DNA of 57,103 nucleotides from a virus: IMG/VR virus record IMGVR_UViG_3300028666_000023, positions 1 to 57,103 of that record; one strand, 5' to 3'. Shown piece by piece: positions 7,048 to 15,116 of this stretch (position 1 is its first letter; each line of letters starts with the position of its first letter). The notes under the pieces were generated by a model. It saw only the letters and a program-made list of their open reading frames with translations, ran no database searches and was not told where the DNA came from. The position numbers and the translations under genes were made by a program.

Positions 7048-10000
7048 TCAATAGTGGTGCGCGGGGACGTTCTTCAAGTATTCGCGCCCGGGCGTGGTGG
7101 AGTCCTTCGACGTCAGGCCGAACTCCGCACCGAAAGCCATGCCGGGAATCGGGTGGGTTCCGTGCAGGTGCGAGACGCCATTCTCCGAAGCAGCTTCGAG
7201 GAGGGTGTCCCGCAGGTGATTGTGCTGCAGCTTCGCCATCCAGTCATCCTGGATTTCGAGCGGCAGGACGCCAACGCCCTTCAGCACCGGCTTGTGGTCG
7301 ATGGGCTTCTGTTTTGCGGCCTTGAGCTCCTCGTTCATCCGGAAGATGACCGACGTCGGGCGGTACTCACCACGAAGCACCGTCGGGTGGTCGCCGGGGT
7401 CGGTGACCTCGCTGAGGTTGCTCATCGCCTTCACCGTGGTCTCGATGATGCGGCGCTTCACGCCCTCGCCCTTGTAGAGGTTCGAGATCTCGTTCGTCAT
7501 CTGGTTCTGGACCTTCTCGATGGAGCCCGTCGCCTTGTACAGGTCGTGGAGGTTCAGGATGGTGCGGTTGGGATCGGAGAGGTGTTGGCCTGCCTGCACG
7601 TGCAGACCGACCTGCGGCGGTTCCCACCGCACGTAGTCGGGCGACAGCCGCGCGCGCGTGAGGTCTTCGTGCAATGGTTGGCCACTCGTGTCCTTGCCGA
7701 CATGATGACGCTCGCCGCCGATGATGATGTCGACGCCGGTCGCCGTCGGTTCGATCTTCTCGATCTTGCCGCTCTTCATCGCGAGCGATGCCGCATTCGG
7801 CACCTTCTCCGGCAGGGTGTAGAGCTGCTGCAGACGGTTGAAGGAGCTGAGGAGCTTCGAGCCACCGAGCTCCTGCACGCCGCCGGTGTGGAAGCTCTTG
7901 AGCGTGAGCTGCATCGCGCGCTCGCCGATGGTCTGCGCGGACTGCAGTCCGATGTTCGTGCCGAGGGGGAAGTGCTGTCCGGTGGCGCCGAGACCCATGC
8001 ACTTCTGGCAGAGGCCCTTCTCCTCTTCGCACTTGAGTGGGCTGCGGACGACGACTTGCGTCTCCTTCGCCGCGCGCATCTTCCCGATGATGTCGGGGGT
8101 GAGCATCGTGTCCTTCGGGATGTGCATCTTCCCGTGGGTGAAGTCCTGCTGCATGTAGCGGCCGATGAGGTCGGGCTCGTCGATGCCGAGAGAGACGCCC
8201 TTGGTCGTCCCGCAGTCGTGGGAGTTCACGAGCATGTGCATCATGCTCGCGACCATCTGCTTCGAGAGGTAGCCCGGGTCGCGGACCTCCTGCACCTTCA
8301 TGACGGAGCCGCGCCGGGCGCCGTGCATCTGCGTCCAGTAGCCGCCGATGTCGAGGCCTTCGGCGTAGCTCTTCGTGACGGGCGTGGGGATGGTGCGATC
8401 GGCGGAGTCCTTGAGCAACATCGGCGCGAGCACCATCTGCTTGTACTGATCCCAGCCCGGCTTCACCTGCGCCTTGAGCATCGTGAAGAGGTTGCTCGCT
8501 TTGTCCTCGGCATCGAGCTTGTCGGCCTCGGACATGTGCAGCTTCTTCATCTCCTCTGAGGCCTTCGTGTAGAGGTCGATGGCCTGGCGATCTTGCTCGC
8601 TGCGGGGGAGCTTGGTGTTCTCGTAGAGCTTCTTCACCTGCGGCTCGTACTTCCCGAGAACGGCGTCGCGGACATGCTTGTCCGGAGTGAAGTCGTCGAG
8701 CGCCAACGTGTGCGTGCCGACGGGGATGAAGACCTGCTTCGAGAGGTCGTGCGTCGCGACGGGCGTCTGATCGAGCTTGCGGAAGGAGAGCGCGTGGCCC
8801 GCTGAGGTGGGACGGGGCAGCGCGACGGCGCCGAACGCGGTTCCGTTGCCAAGGTCCTTCAGTCGGTTGACCGCCGCGCCGAAGTCTGGCGAGTGGTCCT
8901 TGGCGATCGTCGTGAGCATCTCATCGAGTCCGCCACGATTGAGGCGGTAGTCCAAGTTCTCGAGGACGTGCTTCTGCATCGGCTGCGGGACTGCGCTCGC
9001 GATGAGGACGCGGCCCGGCGTCGTCTTCGCAGAGCCGAGACGCACGATGTCGTGCATCTTCACGTCGCCCTTCTTCATCGCGTCGATGACTTCACCGGGG
9101 TGGAAGAACTTCTTCCCCGAGTCCTTGCCCACGCGCGAGAGCTTGTAGAGACCGAGCGCGCTCTCGAGCGTCGGCTGGTACATCACCTTGCCCGTCGCCT
9201 CGCTGAAGAGGTTGTTCGACGGATACATCTTCTTTGCCTCGTCGATCGCCTCGCGCGTGATGGGCACGTAGATACTCATCGTGTCGCCGTCGAAGTCGGC
9301 GTTGTAGCCGGACGTGACGAGCGGGTGGATCTGCACCGCGTTGCCGACGACGGGTCGTGCCTTGAAGGCCTGCACCGAGTACTTGTGCAGCGCGGGGTCG
9401 CGCTTCATGAGCACGGGGCGCTCGGCCATCACACGCTCGAGGGCCTTCCACACGACGGGCGGCTTCTTCTCGAGCAGCGGGCCGTACTCGCCAAAGCCCG
9501 GCGTCTTGATCGCGCCCATCTGCTTCAGCTCGTGGACGACGAACGGTCGGAACAAGTCGAGCGCAGCGTTGCGAGGGATGCCAACCTCGTCGAGACCGAG
9601 CGCGGGTTCGGGCACGATCGTCGAGCGCATCGTGAGGTCTTGCCGGCGCTCCACCATCACGTTCTGGAAGAAGCCGTCCTTGGGCTTGCCGCCGGAGATC
9701 TGGTGGAGGATGCCCTTGTGCTTCACGTCGTCGTACGGGAAGCCGACGCCCATCAAGCGCCGCACGCCGTCATAGTAGTCCCGGCGGAGGTCCGACTTGC
9801 CGGCGTCGGTGAGGTTCTTCTTGAGGATCGGGTCCTTCAGCTTGTCGTTGATCTTGGCGAAGTCGGAGTACAGCTGGTTCAGGTCCGCGAACTTCAGCGA
9901 GCCGTCGGGCAACGTCGACACGGGGCGCATCACCGGTGGGATGACCGGCAGGTTGTGGAGGACGTAGGCCTGCGAGGGTTCGTAGTCGAGGTCCTTCAGC

Positions 10001-13000
10001 GCGCGTAGGTACTTCACCTTCTTCAGCGCGCGATCGAGACCCTGGTGTTGGCCCTTGCCGACCTTCATCGTCTTGAGAGCCTCCTCCGCCTTGGGGAGCT
10101 CCTTCTTGACGTTGATTCGCTTGAGCAGCTGGTCGATCGCTTCACCGCCCGTGACTCCTGCCGTCACGTCAGTGAGGTGGCCGTTCGCCGTGACGCCGCG
10201 GTTGCCGTGGATGACGTCGAAGTACTCCGTCTCGTTGAGACCGGTGAGCACCTGGATCGGCTTCTCGAAGATCGGGTTCGGCAGCGGCTCGGAGAGCGCG
10301 ATGCGCGTCCAGTTCCTGCCGCCATGACCGCCCGTGAGATGCTCATCGAAGAGACCGCCGCCGATGGGCATGGGGTCGCCGTTGCGATCGAGCTTCGAAT
10401 GGAGGATGCCGGCCGGGTTCGGCAACACGTTCTTCGCAAGCTGCTTCACCTGCGTGTCGGTGAACGGCGTGAGCACGAAGTCGTGCCCGCGCTTCTGAAG
10501 ATTCACGCCCGCGCCCCTGAGCAGCTGCGTGAACTTCTCGAAGACGAACGTCGGCTTCGGCGTCGGGTACTGGCGGTTCGTTTGGATCTGCGCCCAGATC
10601 TCTTTGTGGTCGCTCGGCCACGCCTTCGCCGGGTTCGTCTGCTTGTCCGGGCCCTGCGACTTGTACGACTGCATCTCGCGGATGTTCGCCTTGGCGCCGT
10701 GCGCGAGAAGAGCGTAGAGGCCGAGCGTGCCCATCGACTGGCCGCCTTGGCCGCCGCCGGACGTCGGCTGCAGGTTGCGGTCGTAGCCCTCTTGCGGGCC
10801 CGACGGCAAGCTCATGCCCGAGCGCACGGAGAGCTTCTTCTCCACCTGGTGCTCGAGCTTCAAGATGTGCTGGTAGCCGACGAGTGCCTTGCCGAGCGGC
10901 TGCTTCGTGACCGGGTCGTGGAGCTCCTCGGTGTCCGAGATGCCGTGGTCCTTGAGGTCCTTCTTCACCTGCGCGAGGTAGTCGACGTTCGGCTCGAAGT
11001 TCTTGACGATGTACGGCTTGCCCGTCTTCTTCGCGATCTTCGCGGCCGCGGTCTCGAGCACCTGCCCAACGTTCATGCGCCCCGGCACGCCGGACGGATT
11101 CAGCGCCACCTCGATGTGATTCCCATCGGATGTGTGCGGCATCTCCGCGTCGGGGAGGATGCGCGAGACGATGCCCTTGTTGCCGTAGCGGCCGGTGAGC
11201 TTGTCGCCGACCTGCATCGGTTCGACGGTGCGCACGTGCACCTGGATGCCGCCCTTCGAGCGGTGCACACCGACGACCTCGCCGTCGAACTCGCTGTCCC
11301 AGCGGAGGCTCTTGTCGGTGTGCGCGCCCGACATGCTCTTCCGAATCGCGGAGAGGCCTTGCTTGTCCTTGAGCTCGAACGGCTTCATGGCCGCGACGAT
11401 GACTTCTCCGGGGTGCACGGTCTGGCCGACGCGGATCACTCCATGGTCATCGAGCTTGCCCGCCTGGTCTTTGTTCAGCGCGCTCGGGTGCTGCTGCTGA
11501 AACTTCTTCTTGTTGAGCACGATGGACTCGTCGAGGGGCATCGACGGTTTGTTCATGTGCACGCTCGAGAGCTTGTCGGCGGCGGTCTCGCTGATGACGA
11601 CGCCGTCCTCGAAGTTGAGGCCCTTGAACGGGATGAAGGCGACGCGGAGATTCGTTCCGAGCGCGAGCGTGCCGTTCTTCGAGAAGTTCGTGTCAGCGAC
11701 GGTCTGCCCCTTCTTCACCGACTGCCCGACGGTCACGAGCGGCGTCGAGTGGTAGACGCCCTTCGCATCGTTGAGCGGGTAGTTGTTGTAGATCTGCACC
11801 TCGTGCGACTTGCCGTCGGGCGCGCGCACCACGATCGCATCGTTGCTGACGGCAGTGACCGTCCCTGCGACGGGCGCCTGATGCGACGCCTGCGCGCCCA
11901 TCAGCTTCTCGAACGTCTCGGCGCCGGGCGTCTCGACGCCGGTGCTGACCTGCACGAGCGGATTCTCGCGCTTCGCGAGGGAGATGGCCTGCTCGATCTG
12001 CCGCCCTGCCATAGAGGCGCGGCCGCCGCTCACGTTCCCGAGGAACGGAACGAGGTTCGACGTCATGTTGAAGAGCTGGCTCGGGTGGCGGAGCACGTAG
12101 TCCGCATCGGCGAACTTGCCGTGGCGGATCTCGTTGTCCTCCGTGCTCATCTTCACTTCGGCATCGACCGGCTTGGGAACGCCGCCCTCCCAGCGCACCT
12201 GGTCGGGAAGAACAACCTTCGAGGTCATGAAGGTGCCGGGACCAACGAACTCCGTATGGTGGGAGCGGAGGTTGTAGAGGGGGATCTTCGCTTCCTTGCC
12301 AACCTTCTTCACACCGATGGGCAGGCGGAGAGACACGCCGGTCTTCTCACCCTCAGGGGTGTGGATGGGGTCGAGGAAGCCGAGGTGGCTGGGGTTTACG
12401 AACTTGGCCTCGTTCGTAACCTGGCGATCGCTGCGAACGCCGCCCGGGCCCATGATGGTCGTCTGCATCGCCGAGCTCACCATCTCGACGGGGTTCGTCT
12501 GCGAGGGAGCGAGGGCCGCGGCGTTGTCGTGGAATGTGCTCTTGATGGGCCCGTTGAACATGTCGAAGCGCACGATGTCGCGGATGCGCGACTTCGAATC
12601 GACCTGCCGGGAGATCTTGGCGCGGATGTCCTTGCGCGCGCGGTTCAGCTTGTCGAGCGCGAAGTCACCCGTCGCGCGCAGGTCCTTGAAGACGAGGTTG
12701 TCGCGATCGTCCTCGGGATGACCACCCTGCACCTTCAAGATCTTCTGGGTCGCGAGCGTGAGCGCGTCGCCGTTGACGTGGTCGTGTGGGCGGCCGAGCG
12801 TGATCGCCGTCGCCTCCGGCCGCATCTTCGACTCCTGCATCGTCGTGTAGAAATGCTCGGCGGCTTGGTCCTTGGACGCGGGCGCGTTGTCGGTGGTCGT
12901 GCGGTAGAAGCGATCGAGCGCGCTGTTCACGTCCTTCGCGTTCTTGTTCGCGTCGAAGATCTGTGCCCCCCACGCGGCCTTCAGCGTGTCATCGCTGACG

Positions 13001-13536
13001 CCGAGCGTCTGCAGGAGCGGGTAGATCGGCGGCTTGGCCTTGTTGTACTCGAGGCGGAAGACCTTCGACGCGGGATCGAACGTGACGTGGAAGGCGCGCT
13101 TGCCCGTCACGTTGAAGTACGTCTCGAGCCCGCCGCTCGCGGAGCGACGTGTGTACGCGCCAGGCTTCAGCTGCCACTGACTCGCGACCTGGTACTCCTT
13201 CGAGCCGTCGCGTCCCGCCACGATGTAGCTGTGGCGTGAGGTCGTCTTCGGAATCTCCGCGATGCGAAGGCGCTGATGGTCGAGCGTCTTGCCTGACTCG
13301 TTGTCGAGGAGCGTGAGGTTGGCGTAGACGGGGACTGCCCACGATTCGCCCTCGACCTTCGCCTTGTGCTGGGCGCGCAGGTCGTCGGGGTGGAGATCGT
13401 CGACCGTCTCGAGACCATCGAGCCGGAGCGTTTGGGCGCGCCCCTTGAACTCCTTGTTGGGGAAGTAGCCTTCAATGCCTTCGAGAACGCGGCTTTGAAG
13501 GTGGTCGAACGCCTCTTGGGGGTTGAGAAAGGACAA
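7048..13536 (-). CDS. Fused beta-beta' multisubunit-type RNA polymerase, 2162 aa
   Basis: A single chain contains both catalytic halves of a cellular-type RNA polymerase. The beta half (about residues 1-960) shows GPGGVRSDRQ near 361, DPIHTPEGE near 388, FEDGVVISE, GDKLTGRYGNKG near 775, GVPGRMNVGQVLE near 814 and GGQGGQSMG near 928. The beta' half shows YVLHNLPVIPPVMRPV, RPVLMKRDPALHKYSVQAF near 1370, the catalytic YNADFDGD (D1414, D1416, D1418), the trigger-loop region with MHGARRG near 1734, a zinc site (DCGT near 1770, then CEEEKGLCQKC near 1836) and the C-terminal SFHTGG. No N-terminal beta' CxCG zinc ribbon is seen. It is clearly shorter than bacterial beta plus beta'. The start is TTG 13536, because an in-frame TGA lies two codons upstream. 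It lies amid virion genes just before the spike gene. Confidence 0.97.
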   Translation of the reverse strand: MSFLNPQEAFDHLQSRVLEGIEGYFPNKEFKGRAQTLRLDGLETVDDLHPDDLRAQHKAKVEGESWAVPVYANLTLLDNESGKTLDHQRLRIAEIPKTTSRHSYIVAGRDGSKEYQVASQWQLKPGAYTRRSASGGLETYFNVTGKRAFHVTFDPASKVFRLEYNKAKPPIYPLLQTLGVSDDTLKAAWGAQIFDANKNAKDVNSALDRFYRTTTDNAPASKDQAAEHFYTTMQESKMRPEATAITLGRPHDHVNGDALTLATQKILKVQGGHPEDDRDNLVFKDLRATGDFALDKLNRARKDIRAKISRQVDSKSRIRDIVRFDMFNGPIKSTFHDNAAALAPSQTNPVEMVSSAMQTTIMGPGGVRSDRQVTNEAKFVNPSHLGFLDPIHTPEGEKTGVSLRLPIGVKKVGKEAKIPLYNLRSHHTEFVGPGTFMTSKVVLPDQVRWEGGVPKPVDAEVKMSTEDNEIRHGKFADADYVLRHPSQLFNMTSNLVPFLGNVSGGRASMAGRQIEQAISLAKRENPLVQVSTGVETPGAETFEKLMGAQASHQAPVAGTVTAVSNDAIVVRAPDGKSHEVQIYNNYPLNDAKGVYHSTPLVTVGQSVKKGQTVADTNFSKNGTLALGTNLRVAFIPFKGLNFEDGVVISETAADKLSSVHMNKPSMPLDESIVLNKKKFQQQHPSALNKDQAGKLDDHGVIRVGQTVHPGEVIVAAMKPFELKDKQGLSAIRKSMSGAHTDKSLRWDSEFDGEVVGVHRSKGGIQVHVRTVEPMQVGDKLTGRYGNKGIVSRILPDAEMPHTSDGNHIEVALNPSGVPGRMNVGQVLETAAAKIAKKTGKPYIVKNFEPNVDYLAQVKKDLKDHGISDTEELHDPVTKQPLGKALVGYQHILKLEHQVEKKLSVRSGMSLPSGPQEGYDRNLQPTSGGGQGGQSMGTLGLYALLAHGAKANIREMQSYKSQGPDKQTNPAKAWPSDHKEIWAQIQTNRQYPTPKPTFVFEKFTQLLRGAGVNLQKRGHDFVLTPFTDTQVKQLAKNVLPNPAGILHSKLDRNGDPMPIGGGLFDEHLTGGHGGRNWTRIALSEPLPNPIFEKPIQVLTGLNETEYFDVIHGNRGVTANGHLTDVTAGVTGGEAIDQLLKRINVKKELPKAEEALKTMKVGKGQHQGLDRALKKVKYLRALKDLDYEPSQAYVLHNLPVIPPVMRPVSTLPDGSLKFADLNQLYSDFAKINDKLKDPILKKNLTDAGKSDLRRDYYDGVRRLMGVGFPYDDVKHKGILHQISGGKPKDGFFQNVMVERRQDLTMRSTIVPEPALGLDEVGIPRNAALDLFRPFVVHELKQMGAIKTPGFGEYGPLLEKKPPVVWKALERVMAERPVLMKRDPALHKYSVQAFKARPVVGNAVQIHPLVTSGYNADFDGDTMSIYVPITREAIDEAKKMYPSNNLFSEATGKVMYQPTLESALGLYKLSRVGKDSGKKFFHPGEVIDAMKKGDVKMHDIVRLGSAKTTPGRVLIASAVPQPMQKHVLENLDYRLNRGGLDEMLTTIAKDHSPDFGAAVNRLKDLGNGTAFGAVALPRPTSAGHALSFRKLDQTPVATHDLSKQVFIPVGTHTLALDDFTPDKHVRDAVLGKYEPQVKKLYENTKLPRSEQDRQAIDLYTKASEEMKKLHMSEADKLDAEDKASNLFTMLKAQVKPGWDQYKQMVLAPMLLKDSADRTIPTPVTKSYAEGLDIGGYWTQMHGARRGSVMKVQEVRDPGYLSKQMVASMMHMLVNSHDCGTTKGVSLGIDEPDLIGRYMQQDFTHGKMHIPKDTMLTPDIIGKMRAAKETQVVVRSPLKCEEEKGLCQKCMGLGATGQHFPLGTNIGLQSAQTIGERAMQLTLKSFHTGGVQELGGSKLLSSFNRLQQLYTLPEKVPNAASLAMKSGKIEKIEPTATGVDIIIGGERHHVGKDTSGQPLHEDLTRARLSPDYVRWEPPQVGLHVQAGQHLSDPNRTILNLHDLYKATGSIEKVQNQMTNEISNLYKGEGVKRRIIETTVKAMSNLSEVTDPGDHPTVLRGEYRPTSVIFRMNEELKAAKQKPIDHKPVLKGVGVLPLEIQDDWMAKLQHNHLRDTLLEAASENGVSHLHGTHPIPGMAFGAEFGLTSKDSTTPGREYLKNVPAHHY

Positions 13537-13600
13537 GGCTCACCCGACGCTCAGCGTACTCCACGCCCCGATGGCGCAGCAAGTCAGAACGAGCCGCAGG

Positions 13601-13617
13601 AATAAGAAGTGTGGAGG
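13601..13617 (+). promoter_or_regulatory. ATAAG-type promoter-like motif (site C)
   Basis: AATAAGAAGTGTGGAGG lies in the divergent region between the RNA polymerase start (13536, minus) and the second plus cassette. The first gene has its own GAGGAGG ribosome site at 13632-13638, so the GGAGG here is not needed for translation. This argues that TGGAGG is part of the motif itself. Confidence 0.58.
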
Positions 13618-13643
13618 ACCTAAGCGACCTCTGAGGAGGAACG

Positions 13644-13799
13644 ATGGGACCCGATAATCGAAAGAACACCGGCGCCGAGTTCGAGAAGAAGATCGACAGC
13701 TTGTTTTTTGGGGAAGACGGCGCGGGAAAAGAACCAGCAGATGACGACTACATCGAGTTCATGGAAGTCGAAGCAGAAGAAAACAACAACGAGGAATAG
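13644..13799 (+). CDS. Small acidic protein, 51 aa
   Basis: A short reading frame with a strong GAGGAGG ribosome site five bases before its ATG. The product is very acidic, especially in the second half (D/E runs from about residue 31 on), with a FF pair at 21-22 and no Cys. It is the first gene after site C in the second plus cassette. Small acidic phage proteins at the head of early operons often bind host enzymes or mimic DNA, but nothing here identifies a target. GC and codon use are slightly more AT-rich than in the neighbours. Confidence 0.65.
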   Translation: MGPDNRKNTGAEFEKKIDSLFFGEDGAGKEPADDDYIEFMEVEAEENNNEE

Positions 13800-13813
13800 A
13801 ACTCGTTCCACGC

Positions 13814-13830
13814 AATAAGAAGAATGGAGG
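13814..13830 (+). promoter_or_regulatory. ATAAG-type promoter-like motif (site D)
   Basis: AATAAGAAGAATGGAGG lies in the short gap after the 51-residue gene. Its GGAGG is 5 bases from the next ATG and can act as the ribosome site. It is identical in layout to sites A-C. Confidence 0.5.
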
Positions 13831-13835
13831 AGACG

Positions 13836-13943
13836 ATGATGACGTTCTGGCTGTTCTTCTTGGCGGGCGTGTTCAACGGGATGTTGATCTGGATCCGAGA
13901 GCGATTGAAGGAGGAGGCCTATGCTTTTGAACCCGTACCGTGA
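13836..13943 (+). CDS. Tiny membrane protein, 35 aa
   Basis: ATG 13836 (or 13839) follows a good GGAGG. The product has one N-terminal transmembrane segment (MTFWLFFLAGVFNGMLIWI), then a basic stretch and a short acidic tail. It overlaps the start of the next gene by 23 bases in a different frame. Its function is unknown; a single-span inner-membrane peptide is all that can be said. Confidence 0.55.
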   Translation: MMTFWLFFLAGVFNGMLIWIRERLKEEAYAFEPVP

Positions 13944-14508
13944 CCGCCCGACGGTCATCCCGGGAACGCGCCTCCTCGAATCTACGTTTGGAGTAATCGG
14001 CGGTCGAGTCGCCGACCCACACAACCCGATGCGCGTCTGGGAGGTCCACGGAGTGTTCGCTCCGCTTCCCGGGCGCGCCATCGGTGGTGTGCGCATCAAA
14101 CTCGTAGACCAAAAAGAGTTCGTGACGTTCTGCAACCAGCGCGACTTCGAAGTCTTGCTGGGCATGGGAGCTCCGGGCCAGTACTGCCCGTGGCTCGAGG
14201 GAAGATACGTCGGCTGGGACGATCCCACTTGGTGCGGCTTCTGCTGCGACGAGGAAGATCTCCGAGACGACCTCTTCGAACGCGAGATGCTCTTGCGCGC
14301 ATACATGCCGCCGCCGGGCGTCTTGATTCCTGGCTACGACATCGAGCGCAAGGTGCACATCGACAAGAACCGAGACGTCGCAGACCTCTTCGTTCTTCTC
14401 GCCGACATGGACCAAGAAACCGGCATGTGCCCAGACACGCGCTTCGAAACGGTCGAGCGCCGTTGGATGCGTGCAGAAAGGGCGCCCGTACGATGGGAGA
14501 AGAGCTAA
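13921..14508 (+). CDS. Hypothetical protein, 195 aa
   Basis: Not recognised. A strong GGAGGAGG ribosome site precedes ATG 13921. The sequence is soluble-looking with a Trp/Cys-rich middle (about residues 80-112, including a CGFCC cluster) and an acidic, helical second half. It lies second or third in the cassette that ends with MoxR and VWA genes and overlaps the next gene by 16 bases, so it probably belongs to the same operon. Confidence 0.75.
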   Translation: MLLNPYRDRPTVIPGTRLLESTFGVIGGRVADPHNPMRVWEVHGVFAPLPGRAIGGVRIKLVDQKEFVTFCNQRDFEVLLGMGAPGQYCPWLEGRYVGWDDPTWCGFCCDEEDLRDDLFEREMLLRAYMPPPGVLIPGYDIERKVHIDKNRDVADLFVLLADMDQETGMCPDTRFETVERRWMRAERAPVRWEKS

Positions 14509-15116
14509 GAAGCGTCCCCTTCGATTGGGACAACGATCACGAAGAGGCGCCGGGAAGTTCCGGCGTCATCTGCGCGCAGTGCGAAGACTCGATCGAAATG
14601 ACCGAGGAGTGTTTCCTCATCCAGGTCGTGCAGCCGCAGAAGATCGGCGGTCAACTGTTCTTCTACCCTGTGAAGGACGAGTTCAGCATGGAGGGGGACT
14701 TCCTCTTCGAGCCGTACCACTTCTGTTTCTCGTGCTGGGAAGATCTGCTCGAAGATCTCCAGAAGGAGATGCGCGACGTTCCCCCCGTAGAGGACGCACT
14801 CTCCATTCTCGAATGCTCGTGCTGCGGAAGCGGCGTTCGGGAGTGGGAGTACTGCGCGACGTATTCACTCGGCGAGTTCCGACGCTCGAGTCGAGCGCCC
14901 GCGCCTGAGTGTTCCTACGGGCCCGTCTTCCAGCAAGACAGTGGGCCCGAAGTGCTCTGCACGTATTGTGCAGCGCTCCTCAATGAAGTCGCCATCACGA
15001 TGTGGGAAGACTTTTCTCACGAAGGCGAGTGCATCGATTGCATCCAGCTGCGATGTTGGCGCTACGGCGACGTGTGCGTGTGTTCGTGTCACGAAGAAGG
15101 AGAGAGCGATGAGTGA
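14493..15116 (+). CDS. Cysteine-rich, probably zinc-binding protein, 207 aa
   Basis: The start at ATG 14493 lies inside the end of the previous gene; the longer frame upstream is a shadow. The product has at least five Cys pairs spread along it (ICAQCE, FCFSCW, LECSCCGSG, LCTYCA, ECIDCI, then CVCSCHEE), in an otherwise acidic sequence. This is typical of a protein with several zinc ribbons or treble clefs. The family is not recognised. It overlaps the MoxR gene by 8 bases, so it is translationally linked to the ATPase pair. Confidence 0.75.
   Translation: MGEELRSVPFDWDNDHEEAPGSSGVICAQCEDSIEMTEECFLIQVVQPQKIGGQLFFYPVKDEFSMEGDFLFEPYHFCFSCWEDLLEDLQKEMRDVPPVEDALSILECSCCGSGVREWEYCATYSLGEFRRSSRAPAPECSYGPVFQQDSGPEVLCTYCAALLNEVAITMWEDFSHEGECIDCIQLRCWRYGDVCVCSCHEEGESDE

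Noticed and set aside
6304-8559. A 751-codon plus-strand frame opposite the spike and RNA polymerase genes
   Set aside because: Same antisense composition; it crosses the boundary of two real minus genes.
10045-13239. A 1064-codon open frame on the plus strand opposite the RNA polymerase gene
   Set aside because: It mirrors the codon pattern of the polymerase gene, is rich in Arg, Glu, Val, Leu and His as antisense GC-rich frames are, and has no domain or ribosome site. The minus strand carries clear polymerase motifs.
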